Source: CALMNV01 sp035688975
GTDB lineage: Bacteria; Actinomycetota; Actinomycetes; Actinomycetales; Dermatophilaceae
Direction: 5' to 3'
DNA length: 64,000 nucleotides
NCBI RefSeq assembly: GCF_035688975.1
Contig: NZ_DASSMH010000014.1
Span: forward strand, 29,114-93,113
The position numbers were made by a program, and so were the translations under genes. The notes under the pieces were generated by a model that was not told where the DNA came from, searched no databases, and saw nothing but the letters and a program-made list of their open reading frames with translations. Below, in pieces: positions 1 through 8,964 of the stretch (its first letter is position 1; every line of letters begins with the position of its first letter).

Positions 1-35
1 CTGATGGGCCGGCCCCCTGGAAGATCAGCAGGCTG

Positions 36-107
36 ATCAACTGGCTGATCAACTGGCATCTGGGGTCGCCAGGGCAGCATGGCGTGCCAGTTGATCAGCC
101 AGTTGAT
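36..107. repeat. 23-bp inverted repeat with long loop
   Basis: Positions 36-58 and 85-107 are perfect reverse complements, separated by 26 bases. Each arm itself contains a repeated 12-mer (ctgatcaactgg twice in the left arm). It lies just beyond the stop codon of the polyol dehydrogenase at 170, so it could be a bidirectional terminator or a REP-like palindrome. No T-tract follows on either strand. Bases 108-169 hold nothing I recognise. Confidence 0.6.
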
Positions 108-169
108 GCCGGTGGGCCGACGCGCCTCGCGGCTGTGGCCGGCCGGTGGGCCCAACGGGTGCCGGGGGC

Positions 170-1663
170 TCAGCGGCCGCGGCTCTCCCGCCAGGACTCG
201 AGCGTCGCCCGGGCTCCCTGCTCGTGCAACGAGTTCAGCGCCCGCGTGTAGGCCGCGGTGAACCGGTCCTCGTCGACGAGACCGCCGAAGAAGTCGCGGT
301 TCCTCAGGAACGCCAGCGGGTCCTCCGCCTGGGCTGCCGCCGCCGCCATGACCGTGTCCTTGAAGCGGTCGACCACCTCGATCGGGGCACCCTGCTCGTC
401 CCGCCCCTCGGCATACCTCGCCCACGACGCGACGACCAGCGCCGAGCAGTCGATCTCGCCACCGGAGCGCAGGTTCTCGAGGATCACCGGGACCAGCCAC
501 TTCGGGATGCGGTCGGAGCTCTCGGCACACAGTCGCGCGAGGGTGTCGCGCACCTCCGGGTTGGCGAACCGGTGGATGAGCTCGTGACGGTAGGCGTCGA
601 GGTCGACCCCCGGCACCTCCGGCAGCGTGGGGCTGCCCTCGCGCTCCATGTAGGCGAGCAGGAACTCGACGAAGAGCGGGTCCTGGCACACCTCGTGCGC
701 GTAGCGGTAGCCGGCGAGGTAGCCGAGGTAGCACAGCGCCTGGTGACTGGCGTTGAGCAGGCGCAGCTTCATCAGCTCGTAGGGGACGACGTCCTCGACG
801 AGCTGCACCCCGACGCGGGCGAGGTCCGGGCGCCCCGTGGGGAAGTGGTCCTCGAGGACCCACTGCGTGTAGGGCTCGCACACGACCGGCCAGGCGTCGA
901 CGACGCCGGTCGTCTCCGCCAGGCGCGTGATGTCGTCCGGGGACGTCACCGGGGTGATCCGGTCGACCATGCAGTTGGGGAAGGGCACCGCGTCCTGCAT
1001 CCACGCCGCCAGCTCGGGGTCCTGCTGGCGGGCGAAGGCGAGGATCATCTTCCGGGCGACGTCGCCGTTTCCCGGCAGGTTGTCGCACGACATGACGGTG
1101 AAGGGCGCGATCCCCTTGGCCCGTCGGGCCCGCAGCGCGGCGGTGATGAACCCGAACACGCTGCGGGGAGCAGACCCGCCGGCGACGTCGGCCTGCAGCG
1201 ACTCGTCGGAGGGGTCGAACTCCCCGGTCACCTGGTTGACGTGGTAGCCGCCCTCGGTGATGGTCAGCGAGACGATGCGGGTCCCGGGGTCGGCCATCCG
1301 GTCCACGACGTGCTGCGGGTCGTCGGGGGCGTAGAGGTAGTCGACGATGGAGCCGACGACCCGAGGCTCGAGCCGTCCGTCGGGGTGCTTGACGACGAGC
1401 GTGTAGAGGCAGTCCTGCGCCTCCATGGCCTCCTTCATGCGCCGGTCCCCGGGCATCGTGCCGACGCCGCAGATGCCCCAGTCGAGGTCGTGGCCGTCGT
1501 TCATGAGCTGGTCGAGGTACATCGCCTGGTGCGCCCGGTGGAAGCCGCCGACGCCGAAGTGCACGATGCCGACGGTGACCTTCGACCGGTCGTATGCCGG
1601 GACGGCCACCCGCTCGCGGATGGTCGCGAGCCGGTCGGTGCCGAGTGGGATCGCCTCAGTCAC
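170..1663 (-). CDS. Mannitol/sorbitol-type long-chain polyol dehydrogenase
   Basis: NAD-dependent cytoplasmic oxidation of a hexitol to the ketose, for example mannitol to fructose. The 497-residue product has the family's usual length. An N-terminal nucleotide-binding stretch HFGVGGFHRAH lies at residues 35-45. The family's catalytic pattern K-x4-N-x2-H is complete at Lys299, Asn304 and His307 (KLRLLNASH). I chose the GTG at 1663 because it forms a GTGA overlap with the stop of the upstream permease, which implies translational coupling. It is the last gene of the lipoprotein-permease-permease-dehydrogenase operon. The family is clear; the exact polyol (mannitol, sorbitol, arabitol) cannot be told from sequence. 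Confidence 0.9.
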   Translation of the reverse strand: MTEAIPLGTDRLATIRERVAVPAYDRSKVTVGIVHFGVGGFHRAHQAMYLDQLMNDGHDLDWGICGVGTMPGDRRMKEAMEAQDCLYTLVVKHPDGRLEPRVVGSIVDYLYAPDDPQHVVDRMADPGTRIVSLTITEGGYHVNQVTGEFDPSDESLQADVAGGSAPRSVFGFITAALRARRAKGIAPFTVMSCDNLPGNGDVARKMILAFARQQDPELAAWMQDAVPFPNCMVDRITPVTSPDDITRLAETTGVVDAWPVVCEPYTQWVLEDHFPTGRPDLARVGVQLVEDVVPYELMKLRLLNASHQALCYLGYLAGYRYAHEVCQDPLFVEFLLAYMEREGSPTLPEVPGVDLDAYRHELIHRFANPEVRDTLARLCAESSDRIPKWLVPVILENLRSGGEIDCSALVVASWARYAEGRDEQGAPIEVVDRFKDTVMAAAAAQAEDPLAFLRNRDFFGGLVDEDRFTAAYTRALNSLHEQGARATLESWRESRGR

Positions 1664-2526
1664 CGGACGGCTCCCATCGACAGGCCCTGCACGAGCTTGT
1701 CCTGGGCGGCGAAGCCCGCGATGAGCACCGGCAGCGACACGACGAGCGACGCGGCGCAGACCTTGGCCAGGAAGAGGCCCTGGCTGGTGACGAACCCGGT
1801 GAGGAACACCGGGGCCGTCCCGGCGACCGTGCCGGTCAGCACGCGCGCGAAGAGCAGCTCGTTCCAGCTGAAGATGAAGCAGATCAGCGCTGCCGCGGCG
1901 ATGCCGGGCATGACCACCGGGGCGATGACGCTGCGCATGGTCCTCGCCACCCCGGCGCCGTCGACCTGGGCGGCCTCGAGGATCTCGGTGGGCACCTCGG
2001 CGAGGAAGGACCGCAGCATCCACACCGCGATGGGCAGGTTCATCACGGTGTAGAAGATGACGAGCAGCCAGATGTTGTCGAGCAGGTTGACCTGCTGGGC
2101 GAAGAGGTAGATCGGCAGCAGGCCCGCCACGACGGGCAGGAACTTGGTGGACAGGAAGAAGAAGAGCACGTCCGTCCACTTGCGGACCGGCCGGATGGAC
2201 AGGGCGAAGGCCGCCGGGAAGGCGAGCAGGATCACGAGGACGGTCGAGACGATGCTGGCCGTGGCGGAGTTGATGAGGGGCGGCCACGGGTTGGAGCTGA
2301 GGAAGGCCTCGTAGCCCTCGGTGCTGAGCGGCGCGAAGAACGAGGGCGGGTTCGTGGCGGCATCCACCTCCTTGTGGAGCGACGTGAGCACCATCCACAG
2401 GACGGGGGAGACGAACAGCAGGCCCACCACCCACGCCAGCAGGCCGAGCAACGGGCTGCCGGCGCGGCGTGGTTTGCGGGTCGCGGCCGGGCGCGCGCCC
2501 ACCGACTCGGTCATGGTGCTACTCAT
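1660..2526 (-). CDS. Polyol/sugar ABC transporter permease (MalG type)
   Basis: Inner-membrane subunit of a CUT1-family sugar importer, 288 residues. About six hydrophobic segments are visible, and the cytoplasmic EAA loop that contacts the ATPase reads EILEAAQVDGAG in the C-terminal half. The start ATG at 2526 is preceded by a strong AAGGAGGAG ribosome site and overlaps the previous permease stop as ATGA. Its own stop overlaps the dehydrogenase start as GTGA. The dehydrogenase suggests a hexitol substrate. No ATPase gene lies in the operon, so a shared MsiK-like ATPase is inferred. Confidence 0.9.
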   Translation of the reverse strand: MSSTMTESVGARPAATRKPRRAGSPLLGLLAWVVGLLFVSPVLWMVLTSLHKEVDAATNPPSFFAPLSTEGYEAFLSSNPWPPLINSATASIVSTVLVILLAFPAAFALSIRPVRKWTDVLFFFLSTKFLPVVAGLLPIYLFAQQVNLLDNIWLLVIFYTVMNLPIAVWMLRSFLAEVPTEILEAAQVDGAGVARTMRSVIAPVVMPGIAAAALICFIFSWNELLFARVLTGTVAGTAPVFLTGFVTSQGLFLAKVCAASLVVSLPVLIAGFAAQDKLVQGLSMGAVR

Positions 2527-3452
2527 CGCGTCTCCTCCTTGAAGAGGCTGAAGACCGTCCGCAGCGCGAAGGTGGCGACGACGATCGTGGCGATCACGAC
2601 GATGACGCCCGCGGCGGAGGCGAGGCCGTAGTCGTGGGCCGTGTAGAAGGTCTGGTAGATGTAGTAGGGCAGGTTGGCCGTGCCGAGGCCGCCGGAGGTG
2701 ATCGTGAAGACGTGGTCGAAGTTCTGGACCACGTAGATCGTCCCGAGCAGCCCCGCCAGCTCGATGTACTGGCGCAGGTGCGGCAGGGTCATGTGGCGGA
2801 AGATCTGCCACGCGCTGGCACCGTCCATGCGGGCCGCCTCCACGACGTCGAGGGGCCGGCTCTGCAGGCCCGCCAGCAGGATGAGCATCATGAACGGAGT
2901 CCACTGCCAGACGAGGGCGAAGATGATCGCCAGCACGGGATACCGGCCGATCCAGTCGACCTGCGGCGCGCTCTCGCCGAACACGCCCTTGAGCAGGCCG
3001 TTGAAGAGGCCGTAGTTGGGGTTGTAGAGCGCGTGCTTCCACAGCAGGGCGGCGGCCACCGGCACGATGAGGAAGGGCGTGATCATCATCGTGCGCACGA
3101 TGCCGCGCCCCAGGAACTTCCGGTCGAGCAGCAGCGCGATGGCGAGGCCGAGGAGGAGCGAGATGGCCACCACGCCCAGCGTCAGCACGACCGTCATGAA
3201 GATGGCACGCCGTGCGTCAGGGTCCGACAGCACCGTGACGAAGTTGTCGATCCCGGCGAAGCGGCGGCGGTCGGGGTAGTAGGCGTTCCACTGCAGGAAC
3301 GACACGACGATGGTGACGACGAACGGCAGCTGCGTGACGACGACGACGAGCAGCAGTGCGGGCAGCAGGGGTGCCCGCCTCGCCCAGTCTCCTGAGCGAA
3401 GCAGGGCCCCCCGCTTGGCCGCACCCGGCGCCGTGGCGGGCGTGGCGGACAT
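2523..3452 (-). CDS. Polyol/sugar ABC transporter permease (MalF type)
   Basis: First permease of the importer, 309 residues. A cytoplasmic N-terminus of about 25 residues is followed by a hydrophobic segment (LLPALLLVVVVTQLPF), further membrane segments, and the EAA loop EAARMDGASAWQIFRHMTLP. It probably pairs with the permease encoded directly downstream to form the translocation channel. It begins at an ATG only 6 bases after the binding-protein gene and ends with an ATGA overlap into the second permease, consistent with one operon. Confidence 0.9.
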   Translation of the reverse strand: MSATPATAPGAAKRGALLRSGDWARRAPLLPALLLVVVVTQLPFVVTIVVSFLQWNAYYPDRRRFAGIDNFVTVLSDPDARRAIFMTVVLTLGVVAISLLLGLAIALLLDRKFLGRGIVRTMMITPFLIVPVAAALLWKHALYNPNYGLFNGLLKGVFGESAPQVDWIGRYPVLAIIFALVWQWTPFMMLILLAGLQSRPLDVVEAARMDGASAWQIFRHMTLPHLRQYIELAGLLGTIYVVQNFDHVFTITSGGLGTANLPYYIYQTFYTAHDYGLASAAGVIVVIATIVVATFALRTVFSLFKEETR

Positions 3453-3458
3453 CGTCGG

Positions 3459-4823
3459 CTACTTCTTGTAGTTCTTCGCCACGGTCTCGGCCTGGGCCTG
3501 GCCCTGGTCGAGGGCCTGGTCCACCGTCATCTGGCCCGCGATGGCGGAGGAGACGTACTGGCTCACCTTGGTCCCGAGGTCCGGGAACTCCGGGATGTCG
3601 ACGAACTGGATGCCGGGCGCCGGCCTGGGCTGCGCGCCCGGGTTGTTCGGGTCGACGGACTCGATGGCGCTCTTGGTCGGCTCCGCGAAGGCGGCGGCGG
3701 CCTTGGTGTACTCGGCGTTGGTGTACGTCGAGGCCCGCTTGCCGGCGGGCACGCGCGACCACCCGAGCTGCTTGCCCACGAGCTCCTCGTACTCCTTGCT
3801 GGAGGCCCAGGAGATGAACTTCCACGCGGCGTCCTTGCGCTGGCTCTTCTGCTGCACGGCCCATGCCCAGGTGTAGAGCCAGCCCGAGCTCTTGGTCACC
3901 TTGACCGGCGCGGGCGCGTAGCCGAGCTTGCCCTTGACGGGCGAGTCGGTGGCCTCAAGGGACCCGGCGGCGCTCGTCGCGTCGTACCACATGGCCGTCT
4001 TGCCCTGGGTGACGTTGTTGAGGCACTCGGTGAACCCGGCCTGCGGGGCGCCCGCCTCACCGTGGGCCTTGACGAGGTCGACGTAGAAGTTCACGGCGGC
4101 CTTGAACTCGGGCGCGTTGACCTTGGGGGTCCAGTCCTTCTCGAACCACGTGCCGCCGAAGGTGTTGACCACGGTCGTGAGGGGGGCGAAGACCTGGCCC
4201 CACCCGGGCTGGCCGCGCAGGCAGATCCCCTTCATCCCCGGCTGTGCCCCGTCGAGCTTGGCGGCCAGCTCGGCGACCTGGTCCCACGTGGGGTTCGCCG
4301 GCATGGTCAGGCCCTTGGCCTGCAGGAGGTCCTTGCGATACATGAGGAACGACGACTCGCCGTAGAACGGCTCGCCGTAGACCTTGCCGTCCACCGACAG
4401 CGCCGTCGTCATCGGCTTGAGGACGTCGTCCTGGTTGAACGCGGTGTCCTTGCTGACGTAGGACGTCAGGTCGGCCACCCACCCGTTCTTGGCGTAGATC
4501 GGGATCTCGAAGTTCGACAGCGAGGCCACGTCGTACTGGCCGGCCTGGCTCGAGAACTCCTGGCTCGTCTTGTCGCGGAGGTCGTTCTCCGGCAGGACGG
4601 TGAAGTTGACCTTGATCCCGGTCTGCTTGGTGAAGTTGTCGGCGGTCAGCTTCTGCAGGTCGACCATCTGCGGGTTGTTGACCATGAGGACGCTGACGGA
4701 GTCTCCCGCGCCGCCGGTGCCGCCGCCGCTGCTCGAGCCGCCTCCGGCTCCGGAACAGGCGCTGAGACCCACGGCCGCGACCGTCGCCCCGGCAACCACC
4801 GTGGCCCACTTCTTTCGGGACAT
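3459..4823 (-). CDS. Polyol/sugar-binding lipoprotein of ABC importer
   Basis: Extracellular solute-binding protein of family 1, 454 residues. A signal peptide (Met-Ser-Arg-Lys-Lys followed by a hydrophobic stretch) ends in the lipobox LSAC, so the mature protein should be lipid-anchored at the Cys. A Gly/Ser-rich linker follows, then a domain resembling sorbitol/mannitol-binding proteins. It is first in the operon, directly downstream of the divergent promoter shared with the SorC regulator. Substrate assignment to hexitols rests on the dehydrogenase three genes downstream. Confidence 0.9.
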   Translation of the reverse strand: MSRKKWATVVAGATVAAVGLSACSGAGGGSSSGGGTGGAGDSVSVLMVNNPQMVDLQKLTADNFTKQTGIKVNFTVLPENDLRDKTSQEFSSQAGQYDVASLSNFEIPIYAKNGWVADLTSYVSKDTAFNQDDVLKPMTTALSVDGKVYGEPFYGESSFLMYRKDLLQAKGLTMPANPTWDQVAELAAKLDGAQPGMKGICLRGQPGWGQVFAPLTTVVNTFGGTWFEKDWTPKVNAPEFKAAVNFYVDLVKAHGEAGAPQAGFTECLNNVTQGKTAMWYDATSAAGSLEATDSPVKGKLGYAPAPVKVTKSSGWLYTWAWAVQQKSQRKDAAWKFISWASSKEYEELVGKQLGWSRVPAGKRASTYTNAEYTKAAAAFAEPTKSAIESVDPNNPGAQPRPAPGIQFVDIPEFPDLGTKVSQYVSSAIAGQMTVDQALDQGQAQAETVAKNYKK

Positions 4824-4858
4824 CTACTAACTCCTCGTCGAGTTCGTCGGGGCGTTTA

Positions 4859-4872
4859 CGCTCATTTGAGCG
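4859..4872. promoter_or_regulatory. Candidate SorC operator palindrome
   Basis: The sequence CGCTCATTTGAGCG has 6-bp arms around a central TT. It lies midway in the 141-bp divergent gap between the polyol binding-protein gene (minus) and the SorC regulator (plus). The surroundings are unusually AT-rich for this genome (cacatatgattaca at about 4880), which fits a promoter. Symmetry and position are visible; the binding protein is inferred. Confidence 0.4.
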
Positions 4873-4964
4873 ACGCCGTACACATATGATTACAGTGGGT
4901 GGTGCACCGCCCTGTCAACCGCGATGCCAAGGTGTGATCGGACCGAGATGCAAGGACCTGACCC

Positions 4965-5912
4965 ATGACCGTGACCCCGGGCCCAGCGGAGCTCGTCCTG
5001 GCCGCCGAGGTGGCGCGCCGCTACTACCTGCACGACCAGCGCAAGGTCGACATCGCCGCGTCGCTGGGGATCAGCCGGTTCAAGGTGGCCCGGCTCCTCG
5101 AGGAGGCCCGCGCCAGCGGGCTCGTGCGCATCGAGATCGTCAACCAGTGGCACATCGAGAGCGAGCTGTCGGTCCGGCTGCGCGAGGCCCTGGCCCTGCG
5201 CAACTGTGTCGTCGTCGAGACGGAGGAGGATCCCTCGGTGGCCCGCGCCGCGGTGGGCCGGGCCGGGGCGGCGCTCCTCTCGGAGGTCATCGGCCCCCAC
5301 GACGTGCTCGGTATGCCGTGGGCCCGGTCGGTGAGCGCCATGGTGCACGCGCTCACGCAGCTGCCCCGGGTGCCCGTCGTCCAGCTCAGCGGGTCGCAGG
5401 TCGTCGCCGGGGGCGAGAGCCCGGTCGACATGGTCCGGGCGGCGGCGCGGCTCTCCGGAGGCGACGCCTACGTCTACTTCGCCCCCTTGGTCCTCGACGA
5501 TGCAGCGAGCGCCCGGGTGCTGCTTCGTCAGCCCGCCGTGTCGGCCGCGATGGCCCAGGTGCCGCGCGTGACCATCGCCGCCATCGGCATCGGCGGGTGG
5601 GGGCCGGGCCGCTCCACCATCTACGACGCCGTCTCGGAGGGCACCCGCGCCGCCGTCGCGCGGGCCGGTGCGGTGGGCGAGGCCCTGGGCATCTTCTTCG
5701 ACTCCGAGGGCGCCCCGCTGCACACGGAGCTCAGCGACCGGATGGTGACGATCACCGCCGACGCCCTGCGCGGCATCCCGGAGGTCATCGGCCTCGTGTC
5801 CGGGGTCGACAAGGCGACGGCGGTCCTTGCGGCGGCGCGCGGACCGCTCGTCAGCAGCCTCGTGGTGGACTCGGGCCTCGGCAGGGAGCTGCTGCGGCTG
5901 GCGGGTGGGTGA
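4965..5912 (+). CDS. SorC-family sugar-responsive transcriptional regulator
   Basis: DNA-binding regulator of 315 residues. The N-terminal helix-turn-helix (KVDIAASLGISRFKVARLL, about residues 26-45) is followed by a large sugar-binding domain related to phosphosugar isomerases, the usual SorC/DeoR-like arrangement and length. It is divergent from the polyol transport operon, so it most likely controls that operon in response to a polyol or phosphorylated intermediate. It converges with the metallophosphoesterase gene, with only 4 bases between stop codons. Confidence 0.88.
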   Translation: MTVTPGPAELVLAAEVARRYYLHDQRKVDIAASLGISRFKVARLLEEARASGLVRIEIVNQWHIESELSVRLREALALRNCVVVETEEDPSVARAAVGRAGAALLSEVIGPHDVLGMPWARSVSAMVHALTQLPRVPVVQLSGSQVVAGGESPVDMVRAAARLSGGDAYVYFAPLVLDDAASARVLLRQPAVSAAMAQVPRVTIAAIGIGGWGPGRSTIYDAVSEGTRAAVARAGAVGEALGIFFDSEGAPLHTELSDRMVTITADALRGIPEVIGLVSGVDKATAVLAAARGPLVSSLVVDSGLGRELLRLAGG

Positions 5913-5916
5913 GCGC

Positions 5917-7431
5917 TCAGGGGCCGGTGCTCGGCGGGGTCGGCCCGTTGGCCGGTGGCGCCGTGACGACCCTGCGGGAGGTCGGCTCGAGCCGGCTGCA
6001 GGTGCGCTGCTCCCCGGCCGGTGCCGCATCGGCCGCGCCCCCGCCGGCCGCGGGCGCCGGGGCGGCGGGCAGGGGGTCGATGGTCGCGCCGTTGACGACC
6101 TGGACGGTGTCGTAGGCAGGCCGTCCCTCGAGCAGGTTGCGGTAGGTGTAGCGGGTGAGCTGGGTCAGGGTGCACCGCGAGCCGAAGGTCGCGACGTCGA
6201 AGGCGTACGGCTGCCCGGTCAGCTCCGCCCCGTCCCGCTCGACGAAGTGCGACACGACGCCGCCGCCGGTGAACGTGCCGACCTGGATCCGGTGGCCCTC
6301 GACCGCGGCCGAGTGCATGTGCCCGTGGACGAGGATCCGGCCACGGTCGACCTGCTCGGCGGCATACGGCTCGTGCGTGACGACCAGGTCGGGCTCGGGC
6401 TCGCCCGCCATGGCGCGGTTGAAGGCCTCGACCGCGGGCCGCTCCTTGCCGCGCGGGTCCTGGTTGTCGTCGCCGAAGTACCGCGGGTCCCCCACGCCGG
6501 TGATTCGCAGCCCGTGGAAGCCGAGCTCGGTGAAGCGACCCTCGGCGTCCTGCAGGAGCACGACGTTGGGGATCCGCGCCATGCGGGTGAGCACCGCGCG
6601 GTCATCGGGGGCAGCCGCGTCGTGGTTGCCGCGCACGAAGATGTAGGGCACGCCGAGGGACGCGATCCCGCGGAACACGCCGGCCGCCTCGCCCTCCGTG
6701 ACCCGCCCGAAGTTGAGCAGGTCGCCGGCGTCGATGACGGCGTCGACCTGCTCCTCGGCGATGATGGTGCGCATCAGGGAGTACTGGTTGGCACCGTGCA
6801 CGTCGGAGACGAGCAGGAACCGCGCGGCCACCGGCTGGCTCAGCTCGCCGGGCACGAACTTCTCCTGCAGCGCCTGGGAGACGGCGAGCAGGTTGCGCAG
6901 GTAGGGCGTGGCCTGCGCGGCCCGGGCCTCCAGGCCGGCGAGCATCCCCGCGTTGCGCTGGACCGTGCCGAGCACGCCGGTCGTGCTGTATGCCGCGAAC
7001 CGGCTCGGCGAGTACGTCAGGGCGGTGCTCGCGCCCGTCAGGAGGCAGGTGGCCGCGACGGCGCTGCCGACGACGACGACGTGGTGGCGCACGGGCAGGC
7101 GGCGCCGCGCGTAGTGCGCCGACACGGACAGGGCCGCGGCGACGAGCAGCGCCCCGACCACGAACCGGGCCCCCACGCCGATGCCCGCGCTGCGGATCGC
7201 GGCGGAGAGCTCCTCTCCGGAGGGCTGCAGCGTCCGCACGCTCACCCCGCTGCGGGTGATCAGGTCGGTGATGCCCTCGCGCACCGAGACCGCCACGTCG
7301 AGACCCGGCGCGACGAGGGGGGAGAGGAACGCGACGTCCACGTCGCCGATGATCGTCGGCGCGTGCAGCACCGGGGTGCGCCCGGGCACGGGGTCGAGGC
7401 GCAGGACGGCCTGGTAGTGGGTCGTGTGCAC
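5917..7431 (-). CDS. Membrane-anchored metallophosphoesterase
   Basis: Calcineurin-like phosphoesterase with a two-metal site: SDVHG, AGDLLNFG, the GNHD box (VRGNHDAAAPDD), THEPY and the terminal HGHMH are all present. A transmembrane segment lies near the N-terminal third (ARFVVGALLVAAALSVSA) and another follows. The GTG at 7431 is the first standard start. However, the frame stays open to 7575 and encodes another hydrophobic helix (LLVVVACYLGGVAA); a CTG at 7575-7573 would overlap the bpa stop as CTGA and add 48 residues. The true start may therefore be non-standard. The Pro/Ala-rich C-terminus is poorly conserved in character. Substrate unknown. Confidence 0.82.
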   Translation of the reverse strand: MHTTHYQAVLRLDPVPGRTPVLHAPTIIGDVDVAFLSPLVAPGLDVAVSVREGITDLITRSGVSVRTLQPSGEELSAAIRSAGIGVGARFVVGALLVAAALSVSAHYARRRLPVRHHVVVVGSAVAATCLLTGASTALTYSPSRFAAYSTTGVLGTVQRNAGMLAGLEARAAQATPYLRNLLAVSQALQEKFVPGELSQPVAARFLLVSDVHGANQYSLMRTIIAEEQVDAVIDAGDLLNFGRVTEGEAAGVFRGIASLGVPYIFVRGNHDAAAPDDRAVLTRMARIPNVVLLQDAEGRFTELGFHGLRITGVGDPRYFGDDNQDPRGKERPAVEAFNRAMAGEPEPDLVVTHEPYAAEQVDRGRILVHGHMHSAAVEGHRIQVGTFTGGGVVSHFVERDGAELTGQPYAFDVATFGSRCTLTQLTRYTYRNLLEGRPAYDTVQVVNGATIDPLPAAPAPAAGGGAADAAPAGEQRTCSRLEPTSRRVVTAPPANGPTPPSTGP

Positions 7432-7571
7432 GACGGTCGGCGCGAGGTTGGTCGCCGCGACGCCGCCGAGGTAGCAGGCGACGACGACGAGCAGCCACCG
7501 CCCGAGCTGCCCGGCCGGCGCCCGCAGCGCTCGCAGGGCCGGGAGCCGCGGGCGCGGGACCCGACGCGGGA

Positions 7572-8198
7572 TCAGAGGTACTGGCCCGTCGGGCCGGGCT
7601 CCCGGCCGGTCGGCGGGTGCATCCCCGGCGGCTGTCCGTGGGAGGCGCCGGCGCCCGGCGGCAGCGCCCGCATCTGCTGCAGCTGCTGCTGGGCCGCCAT
7701 CTGCTGCGCGACGAGGGCCGTCTGGATGCCGTGGAAGAGGCCCTCGAGCCAGCCGACGAGCTGGGCGTGGGCGATCCGCAGCTCCGGGTCGCTCGGCGAG
7801 TCGTCGCTGAACGGCAGCGCGATGCGGTCGAGCTCCTCGACGAGCTCGGGCGCGAGGCCGTCCTTGAGCTCCTCGATGGAGCGGTGGTGGATGTCGGCGA
7901 GGCGGCGCCGGCCCGCCTCGTCGAGCGGGGCGCCCCGGACCTCCTCGAGCAGCTGCTTGATCATCGACCCGATCCGCATGACCTTGGCCGGCTCCTCGAC
8001 GAGCTCGGCCGGGTTGGTGCGCTCCCGCTCGTCGCCGTCCTGCCGGTCCCGCCCGTCCTGCGCGTCCCGGTCGGGCGTGGTGGCGACGCCCATGCCCTCC
8101 GGCGTCACGACGACGAAGCGGGGGTCAGAATCACCGGGCGACTGCCCGGTGACGCTCCCCGGCCGGCGCCCGTGCTGCTCGCTGTGGTCATCCGTCAT
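7572..8198 (-). CDS. bpa: Bacterial proteasome activator Bpa
   Basis: ATP-independent ring activator of the actinobacterial 20S proteasome. The core of the roughly 208-residue protein (EPAKVMRIGSMIKQLLEEVR, then LADIHHRSIEELKDGLAPEL and AQLVGWLEGLFHGIQTAL) matches what I know of Mycobacterium Bpa (PafE). The protein ends in the proteasome-docking tail GQYL. The first ~60 residues are charged and probably disordered. An ATG at 8207 would add three residues. The gene implies that a 20S proteasome is encoded elsewhere in this genome. It lies directly upstream of the metallophosphoesterase. Confidence 0.93.
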   Translation of the reverse strand: MTDDHSEQHGRRPGSVTGQSPGDSDPRFVVVTPEGMGVATTPDRDAQDGRDRQDGDERERTNPAELVEEPAKVMRIGSMIKQLLEEVRGAPLDEAGRRRLADIHHRSIEELKDGLAPELVEELDRIALPFSDDSPSDPELRIAHAQLVGWLEGLFHGIQTALVAQQMAAQQQLQQMRALPPGAGASHGQPPGMHPPTGREPGPTGQYL

Positions 8199-8259
8199 GC
8201 AGCCCATCCTGCCTCACCGGCCCGGCTGCCAGGGAAGCCGGTGACCTGCCGGGTCCTGC

Positions 8260-8871
8260 CTACCGGCGGCCCGCCGTGGCGAACCACGGGTGGTGCAGGT
8301 CGTGGTAGGACACGTCCTGCATCAGGCCGTTCAGCTCCTCCATCTGCCCGCGCATCTCCTCGGGCAGCTCGAGCTGCTCGCCCCTGCGTGCCTCCTCCTC
8401 GGTGCGGAACGCGACCGTCTGGGTGAAGAAGCCGTCCTGGTCGATGGCGACGGTGCCGCCGATGATCTCCGGGCGCGCCTCGTGCAACGTCTCCATCGGC
8501 TGGGACATGAAGGCGCGGAACCGCTCCGGGTCGGAGAGGCGGCCCTGGATGACCTGCACGAACCCGGCGTCGTCGGCGCCGCCGTCGAGCATGAGCACGA
8601 CGTCCTCGCAGTCGTGGAAGGTCACCTCGCCGTCGAAGCAGTCGGCCGTCTCCTCCCACCAGGCGCCCTGCTCGGGGCGCCTCGAGTTGCGCTCGGCGGA
8701 CTCGCGGGAGTCGAAGCGGACGACGCCGATGAACTCGCCGTCGTCGGTGACGCCGTACGTCCCGCCGAGGAACCCCTCGGCGCCCGCCTCGAGCGTCTCA
8801 CGCCACCGGTCCATCTGCCGGTGCAGCCGGTCCACGTCCCGGCACTTGCCCTGGATGATCTGGATGAACAC
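8260..8871 (-). CDS. Tandem dimeric alpha-beta barrel (antibiotic monooxygenase-like) protein
   Basis: 203-residue protein with an internal duplication: FIQIIQGK begins the first half and FVQVIQGR the second (about residue 101), each followed by an alpha-beta barrel-like repeat with Phe and Trp residues. Such ABM/EthD-type modules often bind small aromatic substrates or haem, or have no known activity. I chose the GTG at 8871 because a GAGGAGGGA ribosome site lies 5 bases upstream and the first beta strand starts there; the longer upstream frame is Arg/Ser-rich and unlike protein. Specific function unknown. Confidence 0.75.
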   Translation of the reverse strand: MFIQIIQGKCRDVDRLHRQMDRWRETLEAGAEGFLGGTYGVTDDGEFIGVVRFDSRESAERNSRRPEQGAWWEETADCFDGEVTFHDCEDVVLMLDGGADDAGFVQVIQGRLSDPERFRAFMSQPMETLHEARPEIIGGTVAIDQDGFFTQTVAFRTEEEARRGEQLELPEEMRGQMEELNGLMQDVSYHDLHHPWFATAGRR

Positions 8872-8964
8872 CTCATCCCTCCTCGCACTCGAGGGCCGCT
8901 TCCTACGTGAAGTGGTCCACCTGTCGACGTTACGCCGGCTCGCGCGGGACGTCACCAGCCCACG

